The notes below the pieces were generated by a model. That model searched no databases and was not told the DNA's origin. It saw only the letters and a program-made list of their open reading frames with translations. A stretch of DNA of 25,839 bases from Smittium mucronatum. Lineage: Eukaryota; Kickxellomycota; Harpellomycetes; Harpellales; Legeriomycetaceae. Of the stretch, positions 1 to 10,268 are shown in pieces (the first letter of the stretch is position 1; each line of letters opens with the position of its first letter). Made by a program: the position numbers and the translations under genes. The stretch covers positions 1 through 25,839 of the forward strand of contig LSSL01002185.1 in NCBI GenBank assembly GCA_001953115.1. Direction: 5' to 3'.

Positions 1-153
1 ACCATTTCTTATTTTTTACCATCACGGAGCTCTGTTGAAAGATGCCAATCAACCATTTCTTATTTTCTACCATCACGGAGCTCTGTTGAAAGATGCCAAT
101 CAACCATTTCTTATTTTTTACCATCACGGAGCTCTGTTGAAAGATGCCAATCA
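1..153. repeat. 51-bp tandem repeat, three full copies
   Basis: Three head-to-tail copies of a 51-bp unit lie at 1-51, 52-102 and 103-153. Copies 1 and 3 are identical. Copy 2 has one substitution, T to C at unit position 16 (window position 67). Each unit starts ACCATTTCTTATTTT and contains CACGGAGCTCTGTTGAAAG. A fourth, diverged copy follows and is split by an inserted element. The array starts at the window edge, so its true length is unknown. Because 51 is divisible by three, two plus-strand frames and one minus-strand frame stay open across every unit. I see no start codon context or flanking gene that makes it coding, and I call it a minisatellite. Confidence 0.95.
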
Positions 154-423
154 ACCATTTCTTATTTTTTATCAACGGTGTCAGGATATTTGACCTAAAT
201 GACATTTGACCTAATTATTCAGCCTATTACAAGCTAAAATGATAATACACTTATCCAGTAAAAATAGCTAATTTTTATAAATATTTCTTTTAAAAAAATG
301 TGTTTAATACTTAATTTTTAGTGGTCATAAATTGGGTGAAATGTCATGTAGGTCAATTGGAAATAGGTGAAATGCTCCGTAGCCTTTATCAACACGCAGC
401 TTTATTGAGGATGTCAATTGACC
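154..423. repeat. Fourth, diverged 51-bp repeat copy, split by an insertion
   Basis: The left part, 154-176, begins exactly like the intact units and then reads TTTTTTATCAAC. The right part resumes at 385-423 with TTTATCAACACGCAGC and continues GAGGATGTCAATTGACC. Aligned to the intact unit (CATCACGGAGC, then AAGATGCCAATCAACC), the differences are mostly transitions plus one or two single-base gaps. Removing 177-384 and one copy of the 9-bp duplication TTTATCAAC (168-176 and 385-393) gives a continuous repeat unit. That makes this an empty-site reconstruction within the window itself. Confidence 0.8.
177..384. mobile_element. MITE-like element, copy A (about 208 bp)
   Basis: This is a short non-coding element flanked by the 9-bp direct repeat TTTATCAAC (168-176 and 385-393), as expected for a target-site duplication. 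The inside has subterminal inverted repeats: 188-211 pairs with 335-358 at 21 of 24 positions. The outermost 20 bp pair more weakly (about 12 of 20). It begins GGTGTCAGGA, exactly like the second copy at 1715. Its right part (AGGTCAA, then TAGGTGAAATG) aligns to that copy's right part (AGGTCAA, then TAGGCGAAATT). It has no transposase and would be non-autonomous. Target duplications of 8-9 bp are typical of hAT and Mutator-like elements, but I cannot assign a superfamily from the ends. Confidence 0.72.
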
Positions 424-1714
424 GAATTCATAAAATCCTTCATAAAGGACATCTTTCATGGTAGATTCATTGGCTCTGAAAATACCGTATGCAAATATTT
501 TGACAAGCATAATTTTATGGGGTATTTCTTTTTGAGGACAGATGCATTTCTGTCAAGTTTTTTCGCCTATCTAACCAGGAATTATGGCCAACTATAGTAT
601 AGAATATTATTGGGTGAAAAAATGCAACAAGTTTAGTATAATTATATTCATTGGCTAGATGGTAAAAAATTAAAAACAAAAATGGTTTTTGTTTCAATTG
701 GCAAAAGGGACAATAATGCACAATAGCGAATGGTATGAATAGTTAATAATGCTCTGGCCCCAAAAACGATCCCCAATATAAAGATCATTTTTAGTAAGCT
801 GATCAGTTGAAAACTAGTTGGAGAAAAATATATATCATCTGATCCTGTTGGCCAATTGACAAAATATAAATTCGATAGACATTTATTTCCTAAGAAAACA
901 TTGCCCCCAAGCGCCTTCAAAATTAGGAGTGCGAATGCGTCTTTAGCTTTTTTCTTTTGTCTCTGAACGTACAACGTATCGGAAGTCCTTTCCAAGACCA
1001 GACCTTTTATCCATGCAAATCATTGGTTATAATAGACTCAATCATCGCCAAGCCAATAGATTTTTTAAAAAAGGATAGCGCGAATAAACTTTCCTCATTT
1101 TGATATAGAAAACTTTCTTCTATTTCGAATTCCAAATTTCGTAAGTAATCTATGCTTAATCTTAGCGCCACATTTATAAGTTGGAAAATTATAAAAGTTT
1201 AATAGTCAAGTGCCTACTTTTGAAAAGGATCTCCATAACCGAATGAACTTTTCATAAACTGATTACTGGTGATGTTGTTTAAAACTAGAGAGGTGAATTA
1301 ATTTGATGTTTGAAAGGATAAATGTGGGCTGGTGAACAAACAGTTTAATCTTTAAATATGATCAATAACCTAAAAGGAGCTATCTTGTGAAATGTTGAAA
1401 TGAGATTCGCCACATCTGTCCGAATGATGTGTAGAGCATTTCCTTTTGACCTTCAATTATAATGATTTTTATCTCTTATATTTTGAAGGTTATGATGAGT
1501 TCCATTCTGTGAAACTTATCAAATCCATCCAGTGGTACATAAAATCAATCGAGTTATGATTTGCTTCTTACAATATCATCCTGTGATATAAGAAGGAAAA
1601 GAAATTGATTAATGTGTGTGTTTATTACAGGATTATATTAAATATGGAATATTCTTAGACACACCATATGTTTCACTTTTAAAAACTTCTAATTTTCTTT
1701 TTAATAAAAATCTT
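424..1714. other. Unique sequence between the two MITE-like copies, no firm gene
   Basis: This stretch is about 30-34% GC, clearly richer than most of the window. Several short open stretches read plausibly on both strands. A minus-strand frame runs 648-1019 and has a hydrophobic middle, but no ATG start. A plus-strand run ends with TGA near 1559. Three minus-strand frames overlap between 325 and 1019, each in a different phase. Because both strands give similar open stretches, I do not call a gene. It may be ordinary intergenic DNA or an old decayed element. Confidence 0.5.
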
Positions 1715-1918
1715 GGTGTCAGGACTGAAGCCTACAGAAATTTCGCCTAATTCTTAAACCTATTAAACCTCTGGATCAAAAAACACCATCCTGTAAAAAC
1801 AAAGTGTTTCCGCAAAAAATGCACATCTTTGTTAATTTTTCAATATTGACTTTTTATTGAACAAAAATCAGGTCAAATGTCTCTTAGGCGAAATTTCCAG
1901 CAGGTCTTCAGCCACGTC
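1715..1918. mobile_element. MITE-like element, copy B (about 204 bp)
   Basis: The element lies between two copies of the 12-bp direct repeat AATAAAAATCTT (1703-1714 and 1919-1930). If the true target duplication is 9 bp, as for copy A, the element ends at 1921. Inverted repeats are clear: 1725-1750 (CTGAAGCCTACAG, then AAATTTCGCCTAA) pairs with 1884-1911, sharing CTGAAG and a 14-base block GAAATTTCGCCTAA. It starts GGTGTCAGGA like copy A, with matching inner blocks. It is AT-rich inside, with no ORF of note. It would fold as a long hairpin and would depend on a transposase encoded elsewhere. Confidence 0.78.
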
Positions 1919-3666
1919 AATAAAAATCTTCATTAATAACACTATGCTTATTATCCGCTTAAACAAAAAATTTAACGGATAACAATCGTGATAAATATAA
2001 ATTAATTGAAAATTCCAAAATTTCTGAAAGCCACACATATTTATTGAGCCAATAGTATTATGATAAAAAATATGCATATAATACTCGTAGTAAAAAAGTA
2101 TCTGATCCCTAAAAAAATATCCCATGTATATAACGCAATCAAAAACTAAATTATTAGATAAAATTCATAATAAAAATCACACATTATTTGATTTTTTTAC
2201 TTTAGATTTGTTTTAAAGTTATAAAAAAATTATTTCTTCTCTGGAGATAAATTTATTTGACTCGCAAAGTGGTTTCGCCTACATATTCAACTAATATTAG
2301 TTCAAAAAATGTAAAATTTTAGCTTATTTTAATCCGAAGAGTTTTTTTCACCCCTAAAAAATTAATGGAAGTTTCTCTCTTTTAAGAATTTTCTTTTCTT
2401 TTTTTTGAAAAAAATAATATCAAAAGTCATCAACGAATTAAATATTTAATTTCATATTTTCTATTAATCATAGATTTAGTTTTCATTATATGTTTTTATT
2501 GCGATGTAAAATATTATGGAAACGATCTGGAGGCTCTCAATTCAATCATTTGAGCTGAAATTTCGATAAATTTCGGAAAAAACAAACGAAGGCTGAATTC
2601 TTTATTTATTTCGAAATAAAATCAATAAATATACTGGATACGGGAGACTCATCTTAACATTGATTTTTACCCTTATTTAAAGTATTTTTCTAATTATTAA
2701 TTAACATTGATTTGCCTAAATATATAAATAGTATCACTGCCAAGCAAATAAAAAGAAAAAAGTGAAAATTCTGACAAGAATCTCACATTTCGTCGAGACA
2801 AATAATTTTGAATTTTTCTAGATCTGGATAAACTTTTAATTTTTTTACTTTATCTTTTTATAATATTTTCGAATTATGAAGTTTTCTGAAACTTCAATGA
2901 GCTTAATATATGTGCTGTATGTTTAATTAATACCTTAATTAGGATTTAGCTATTTGAATTAAATTATGGGGGGTTTTATCTGTATTTTTTAATTTTATTT
3001 TATTCCAATTTATTGATATATTGCTAAAATAGATTAATAGATAAGCTATGTAATTTACAAACTGTAAAAAACTTGGCATCAAAATCATCGAGCTTCCAAA
3101 ATTTATAACTAAAGAACAAAAAAAACGGTTTTATTAGTTTGTATAATTTTTAAAGTAGATATTTTTTTTTCCTAAACCACAAAATAATTTTTCATGGCTC
3201 AATATTTTATTTCAAGTATCTATAGAATAGCTGGAATGTATATAGGTCAATATTTGCGTCAAAAAAACACAAATAATACATCAAAAAAGGATGAGATAAA
3301 AACACTGACCCCTGAAAATGATAAATAAAATTACTTTATTTATTTTTGGTTTTTTCTCAATAGTTATTTGGTATATTAGAAAAAATCTTGCTAAAGTATT
3401 TTTGATGAAAATTTCCGACAAAATTTTTATTTTTGAGCTATTTTGAATTTATTCGGTACAAGAAATATTCAAAAATCAAATTAAGTTTAATATTAATCAT
3501 TTAAATAGAAATTTTTTATTTAATTAAATTTCTGGATCCATTTTGGAAACTTTAAGTTAGAAAATTAAAAAAATTCTATAATTGATAAGCCCAAGTTTTT
3601 TATATTACTATATTTACACATCTTTTAGATTTATTTAGAAAAAATTGGAAAATTAAAGATTATTTT

Positions 3667-3695
3667 GAATTTTTTTTTTTAAAAAAAAAAAATTC
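3667..3695. repeat. GAA-T11-A12-TTC near-perfect palindrome
   Basis: A run of 11 T is followed directly by 12 A, flanked by GAA on the left and TTC on the right. The 29-bp block is its own reverse complement apart from one base of run length. Such junctions can exclude nucleosomes or extrude as small hairpins, but run lengths in assemblies are error-prone. Confidence 0.85.
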
Positions 3696-5513
3696 ACAAA
3701 AAACAATGTTATTCACTTTCAAGTCAATGAAAATAGTAAATTGGCCCGAAATAATAAATATTTACTGTTTTTTCAATTTTTTTATTTTAAAATTTTGAAT
3801 CTCATATCTTTTTTTTACTACGATAAAGGCTAAAATCAAAAAAAAGATAATTTATAAAAAATTAATGATAATAATTTTTTTCACAGCTAATTTGATATTT
3901 AAACGAATTAAAAAACGACTTTATTTAATAAAACGTGATTTTTATTCTACTTTACTACATTTAATGGTCAATATTCACAAAAAAAGTCACGTAATTAGTT
4001 AATCGAAAATTTTAAATAGTTAAATAATATAAATTTCACCTTATATCAAACAAAGAACAGGTTATAATTGGCTGAAAAAACAATATTATTTCTTTTGACT
4101 AATTTAAATATAAATAAATGGTTTATAATGTTGCATTAATATAAACAGTTTAGTTGTAGAACAACTAAGAAATTTTATAATGTAATTTTGAATTATTTCA
4201 AAGCATTTCTAATGTTTTTTGGCTATGTATTATAGCTTTAATTTTTTCTTATCTCATCATAACTGAATCATAATTTAATACTATAATAGGATAATCAATT
4301 CAAATCACTATTTAATTTTAATTGAAAAACTTCCTATTCCTAATATTAAATTCTTTAAGATGACTCATTAAAATAACTTCAAAATTAAACAAATTAAGTG
4401 GCAATATCATTACTGAATTTAAATAAAACAATTATAATCCAGGTAAAACCGTTTATGCTACGATTTTATACTTTTAAACCATTATAATAGTTGCAATATA
4501 TATTGTTTATACCAATAAACCCAATATCAGAATTTTTATAATTTTTTTGAAAAATCACATTTAATTATATGAAATTTGAAGAAAAATATCTTTTTAACTC
4601 CTCAGGTCTTGAAAAAAGATAATCTGATAATTATATTTTTAAAAGATAAATAAAGCGTAGAATATTCATATCTTTTTTTAAAACAATATAGTAATATTAA
4701 TTTAAGGCATGTTGTACATAGATTAAAATAATTTTAATTTTTTTGCTTAAAAACGAAAGAATCGTGATTATAAAGACTTTTTTTTAGTATTTAGATGACT
4801 AATTAAATTTGATCTCACAGTTTGATTTTTCACAATTTTTAGATTATTTATTATCTATAGAAAGAAATAAATGGACTGTAAAATTGAATTTAGAAAATTA
4901 TTTTTTGAGGCTCTTTAATAAATATATCAAAAAAAATCTCTAAATTTATATTTTAAATATCATTTTAATGAAAATCATCACAAAAAAAATCACAAGAATT
5001 CATATATAAAATGCTATTTTCAGTCTTCTGTAGTTTATCATTATTATTTAAACAGATTTTTTTTGAATTTAATCTCAGTTTAATCAAAGTAAATTAACAT
5101 AAATTATAATATTAATTATGTTATATTGTGAGATGAGAATTTAGCAATATTTTTTTATAGTCTTGGAAAAGTAGAAATATTATGTGGCTTATATTAATCT
5201 ATATTTAATTAAGTAGAAAACACCATTTTAATATTATTTTTTGTGATTATAAATAATATTTTTTTGTCGAAAAAGTAATTCTTAATCTTTTTAAAAATAT
5301 CTAAACATATTTATATTTATTTTATTTTTTGAATATTATTTAATTATTCATTAATAATTGGAACCAAAAAATCACACTAGAAAAAAAAAGTAAAAAAATA
5401 CAATTTTAGAACTTTTAAATTTTCAGTTTAGGAGTTTTAACTTTTGAAAGTTATATTTTTAGTTTTTAGATATATATTTTTACGTTATTGGGGCTACTAT
5501 TTCCTTTTTTTGG

Positions 5514-5527
5514 ATATATATATATAT
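5514..5527. repeat. (AT)7 dinucleotide microsatellite
   Basis: Seven AT dinucleotides are in register, followed by further A/T-only sequence (TATATTAAATAAT). It is a short simple repeat with no other signal. Confidence 0.85.
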
Positions 5528-6244
5528 TATATTAAATAATTAAAGATGATTTTCTTGTTTTAAAAGATAAAATTTCCACTTAATTTAATTGAATTTATTT
5601 TAGATAATGATTAACATTTTTTAATTAAGTAAACTTCACAAAATAATCTAATGAATTAAATAGTTTTTTTTTTTCTAAAAACTAATATCGTTGGATAATA
5701 TACACACACAAAATAAACTATCCTTATGATAAAAAATAGAAAAATAATTTAATCTCAGTAATTTAAAAATAAAATTTCCTATCAAATCATCAGTCATATG
5801 ACTAGAAATGGTTTTAATTTTAATTTTTTCCAAATTTCATCACTTTAAATTAATTTTTTTATATAAATATTTTTCAGAATTTATTTGGAATAAACATTAG
5901 ATGTTTTTTCTATGGTTTAAAAGCTGAAGTGAAAGATACCTTTATTAATATATCAAGCCATAAGATAATTTGATAATTCATCTGAATTTTTTCATAAGAA
6001 TAAAAAAGAATATACATCACGAAATATCTTCGATACGTCTTTTTAAGTTAATATAGGTTGGGAAAATTAGCTATCTAACCATTTGAATGAATATTTCAAT
6101 GTATATTGAGCAAATATTAGTTGAAATATATGTAAACGAGCAAATGATTTTATAAAACAATTTTCCTTTTTCTTAAAAAAATTAAAAAAAAAGATATCTC
6201 AATAATAAAGTAATTATTTTAAATATTCATTATATAAAATTTCT

Positions 6245-6385
6245 CTATAACACTGGGATAGTTGAATTTTTTTTGTAAAAATGAAAAAAATTCTTCTTAA
6301 AGCCTGTAATACAAAGAAATAAACGTGCTATGTGACTTCCACGAACCATATTTGTAAGGGCAGTGATTGAAGGGATAAAAATCAT
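6245..6385 (-). CDS. Short unrecognised ORF, possible coding remnant
   Basis: An ATG at 6385-6383 opens a 46-residue frame ending in TAG at 6247-6245. It starts MIFIPSITALTNMVRG, then has a short hydrophobic run (ARLFLCITGF) and a lysine/phenylalanine-rich tail coded by A/T runs. The first 30 codons use C- and G-containing codons more than the surrounding DNA does, which is why I list it. It lies in the same minus-strand phase as the open stretch at 6530-6715, with about 145 bp of stop-containing sequence between. I recognise no domain. In DNA of this composition a few ORFs this long are expected by chance, so it may be nothing, or one exon or fragment of a decayed gene. Confidence 0.18.
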   Translation of the reverse strand: MIFIPSITALTNMVRGSHIARLFLCITGFKKNFFHFYKKNSTIPVL

Positions 6386-6529
6386 AGTATATTAAATATA
6401 TGATATGAATATTTCAGGAAAATTAAAATTTATCAGTTTATAAGTTAATTTATCATGAAAGAGCAGGTTTTAATCATAAAATCGCTATTATATTTTTATT
6501 AAGATGAATAATCTAATGATAATTTATTT

Positions 6530-6715
6530 TTATTGATAAATATGTTGTATTTTTCTTAATTTTTGAACAGTTTTATTACCGGGCACGGTTTTTTTGTCGG
6601 GGGCTCCAATTTCTACTGAATCCACTTTAGATTCGGAAATAATGGTGTTCAACTTGACCTGGTTCTTTGTATTAATTTTCTTTTTTCTCCACAAAGCTTT
6701 ATTTATTATAATTTG
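6530..6715 (-). pseudogene. Open stretch without ATG, possible exon or gene remnant
   Basis: A minus-strand frame is open for 61 codons, from just after a TAG (6718-6716) to a TAA at 6532-6530. There is no ATG. The middle reads KLNTIISESKVDSVEIGAPD, followed by DKKTVPGNKTVQKL, and uses GTG, CCC, GCC and GGT codons that are rare in this window. The ends are lysine- and isoleucine-rich. It has the look of a soluble, charged protein segment, but I recognise no family. It shares phase with the ORF at 6245-6385. A possible 5' splice site (CCCG then GTAATA) lies inside it, but no convincing partner acceptor is visible. Decayed gene, exon or chance are all open. Confidence 0.22.
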
Positions 6716-6719
6716 CTAC

Positions 6720-9700
6720 AGTTCTCTTTATAATTAGCAACACTGTATTTTTTTAAAATTTTTTTAGATTGTATTTTTTTATTTTTTTTATAAGATAAAA
6801 AATGTTAATTAAAACCAAGGTAAATTTATTATAATATCACTGAAATTTAGTTTTATAATCAAAAAATTAATTTATTCCTTATAACATGTAGATTTTGCTT
6901 AGAGATTGTTTAGAATGACTATCTATAATGGGTAGTTATCTTTAAAAATATTCTAGGAACCTATGTTTCTTAATTTGCTGATTTCTTCTTCTTTTTTTTT
7001 CTTTCATCACCGAAAAAAGAATACTCTTTTATACCTTTTTTTTTACTAATGCATCTATAATTCAAGCCAGTTATGATTTTAATAATTTTTATCATTCAAA
7101 TTAAATGTTATTAATTATATTTAAACAGTTTTAAACTTAATTTTTGATTAAATGATCACTCTCCTTTGTGGTCATTACTTGTATTTAAGTGTTGACGTGT
7201 TTTTCCTTTATTTTTCAATATTTTTACCTCCTTATATTTTGTATAATGTACAAATCCTGTACTAAATCATAAGTTCACAGTTACTCAAAGGATAATAATA
7301 AATTTATATATGATTAACCTGAATTCTAAAATACAGTTTTTTTGTATAAATACAACAAAAAAACATATTAATTGAATATCGATAAAAATCTCCCAACATG
7401 ATCAAATAAAATAAATCAGAAGGATGAGGTTTTTTTTACAATGACTTTATGGCGAAAGTTTTTATTTCATTTAGTTATGGATTTTGAATATATAGTGGGA
7501 AAATTTAAACACTTTTGTAGATTGATATTGATATGTTATAAAGAATTAATTCATGCAATTTCGAACTTGGACTAATGTGGAGCATAAAAAGAGAAAATTT
7601 GTTCTATGACTCATAGTTTATATTTATATGTATTTCATCATTTTTAATTTTTTAAAATGTGAAACTTTTCAAGCTATTTAAATTTTTATTTTTTGTAAAT
7701 ATAATGGATTTTATTCATTTAATACCAATAAATTAAGAGGATTAATGCCTTCAATAATATATTATATTTCATTCAGAACTTTTTTTTTATTGCATTAACA
7801 AATAAGCTATTGATGATAATTGTTTTTAACTCATTTTATGTAAATTTAAACAGAAATACGTATATTTACATAGATCAAAAAATAAATGTATTAAACCAAT
7901 TAATTATCAAGTATCTTTGCACAAATATGGTAAATCTATCTATTAGATAAATGTTTTTGTTTACTAACATATTTTTTAGCCATATATATATTGTCAAATA
8001 ATAATCTAAAGATCAATATACTACAAAAAATCAGACCGATTTAAATTATAAAATATGAACTTGTTTAAAAGAATTGTAGAGATTAAAAATAATATAAAAA
8101 AATAAATGGTGCATACTTAATTTTTTCTCAAAAATACTGGATATTAAAAAAATCAATTAATCGGGGTTTTAATTGAAAAATAATGCTAGAGATTGTTTGA
8201 GATAATACACTTTCGAAGAATTTTAGTTAAATATGCGCAATTCAAATTTCCATATAATAATTTATTTCACTTGGGATTACTACTAAAAACTAATATAATT
8301 TTTTTTAATTTTTTTTTTAAACGAATATAACCATTTTTTCAGAGCATTATACAAAAAATATAGTTTTTCTGAATTTCTGGTATAATTTCGTTCGAATTTA
8401 AGCAAAAAATTTCTCCGAAAGTAGAAAATTATTACTTTAAACATAAAAATTAAACTAAAATTATAAAATATAGTATCCCGAAAAAGAAAAAAAAATCCCA
8501 AAATAATATAACAGAATTTATTAAAAATTGAAAATACCTCTAAACCAACAGTGGTTATTTCAATTAGATATTTTAATCACGAATTAAAAAGGTATATATG
8601 CTCATTTTTAAATAAAACTAAAGTATATATGAGTTTAAATTTTTGAAATCTCATTTTGGGAAGGCAAGAGTATCAGTATTATTTTAAAGAAGTATATAAT
8701 TTTATAGAAATTAATATTAATTTGGTATAAAAACTAAAATAATTGTATATAGATAAAAAAATTAATAAATTTAGAGATTATAATTATAATTATCATAATT
8801 GATAACAAATAAACATAGGATAATATTAGGAAACTTGAAAATAATATATTAAAAAATATGCACAAAAAATATTAAAAAATATCTCAATATTTTTCTTAAT
8901 CAAGGGTGCCTAATTCATCCACAAAATGTAAATCATGATTTTATTATAGGAAAATTTTAAAGAGGAAAAAGCTTCTTATTAAAATAATAAACTATAATCC
9001 AGAAATTTTAGAATATAAAACCAAATTTAGAATATTTTTATTTTTATAATATTTCTGAGAACGGTAGAATTTTCATTCATGTAGATAAATAATTCAAAAA
9101 GATAAGACTTAATTTCCAAATAAAGCCTATTTTCAGAATAACTAGTGATAAAATATCTAAATAGAATTTTTTCGATAAAAAAATGTAAATTAATCTAAAA
9201 ACCCCTCAGTTATCCTGAAAACAAAATTTAAACCCTAAGTTTTACTTTAGATACTGAAAAATATCAGTTGGGCTATTATAGGTATCCGATTTTTATTTAT
9301 TTTAACTTATATCATTTATTTTTTAATTCATAATTTGACAATTTAAATTAATATTTTTATATTAGATTTTTTTGTTGAAAAAAAAAGTTTTTTTTGGCAG
9401 AATTTTTTTACTTTATGTGACAAAATATTTTTATTGTTATGATTATCATAATAGGGATATGCATTCTTCAATTAAAATATTATTTTATACAATAAAAAAT
9501 TTATCATCGATCAAGTTATTTAAAGACCTAAAAAAGAAGAAATAGCTTTTATATATCCTCAGATTTTCCCATTTATATTTATAAAATAAAATAAAATAAG
9601 AAATTACCCCCAAATTGGATTAAAATTTGACAAATTTAATTTTAAAAATATAAATTTTACTTAAGAAATAATTTTAAAGGCTACTATGATTTATATTATT

Positions 9701-10240
9701 ACAATTTTTGCTTTTTTTTTTTTGCAGAATTTATTTTTAAACTCAATAAAGTTGAATAAAGATTATATCATTACAAATATAAAAAAATAGGTGTGTAGAA
9801 AATTAATTAAATTAATTATTTTTTCATTATAATAAATAAAAATATAATATGAAAATCGTAAAAAATCAATATTATGTGCATTTAAGAACCCCTCAAACCA
9901 TATATAAAAAATTAAAGGGCCACATAAATAGTTTTTATAAGGAAATTCACTAAAATGTTAATTATTAACAGGAAAGTATGTGTGCAACAAATATGAAAAG
10001 ATATATAGATTATAAATAACTTATTGGGAAATAATAAATTGTATAGCGTAAAATTAAACTAAATTTTGATCAATTTTTATATATCTGAAAAAAAAATCTT
10101 CTGTTATCAAAAAATTCTATAAATCGTATTTTTATTGAAATGGGGTTTAGATAGTCGTTGATAACGTATATAGTAATCAAAAAAATTAGTATGAAATAAA
10201 ATTATGGAGTCGGTATATAATGATAGTTGATTATGAATAT
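6720..10240. other. A/T-rich gene-free stretch
   Basis: About 3.5 kb of sequence resembles the 1931-6244 plain. It contains a 72-codon minus-strand frame at 8283-8501, made almost entirely of F, Y, K, N, L and I codons coming from A/T runs, which I treat as chance. A four-copy pentamer repeat (ATAAA)n lies at 9581-9599. I see no RNA gene, promoter or satellite. Confidence 0.7.
9581..9599. repeat. (ATAAA)4 microsatellite
   Basis: Four pentamer units ATAAA are in register, the last incomplete before a G at 9600. It is a short simple repeat. Confidence 0.85.
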
Positions 10241-10268
10241 TTTTGGAAGCGGATTCTCTATACCAATT

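Larger units (their letters stand above)
1931..6244. other. A/T-rich gene-free stretch
   Basis: This is about 4.3 kb of very AT-rich DNA with many A or T runs of 8-12 bases. I found no reading frame that stands above chance, no RNA gene and no tandem satellite. Notable small items are the T11A12 palindrome at 3667-3695 and an (AT)7 run at 5514-5527. It could be intergenic DNA or part of a very long intron. The sequence does not distinguish these. Confidence 0.7.

Noticed and set aside
1..176. CRISPR-like array at the left end
   Set aside because: The repeat is directly tandem, with no unique spacers between copies, so it is a minisatellite rather than a CRISPR array.
325..1019. Three overlapping minus-strand frames (325-510, 515-721, 648-1019)
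   Set aside because: They are in three different phases, two lean on non-ATG starts or overlap, and one runs through the MITE end and the repeat unit. No recognisable protein results, and chance is sufficient at this composition.
1400..1561. Plus-strand short frames (20 codons from 1400, and about 40 codons ending at TGA near 1559)
   Set aside because: They are too short, in different phases, and equally plausible open text is seen on the opposite strand of the same region.
2271..2335. Possible third MITE copy (TTTCGCCTA followed by similar inner bases)
   Set aside because: Only the short left motif resembles the family. No matching right end and no flanking direct repeat were found.
8283..8501. 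72-codon minus-strand frame
   Set aside because: It is built almost wholly of F, Y, K, N, L and I codons from A/T runs, so it is a composition effect.
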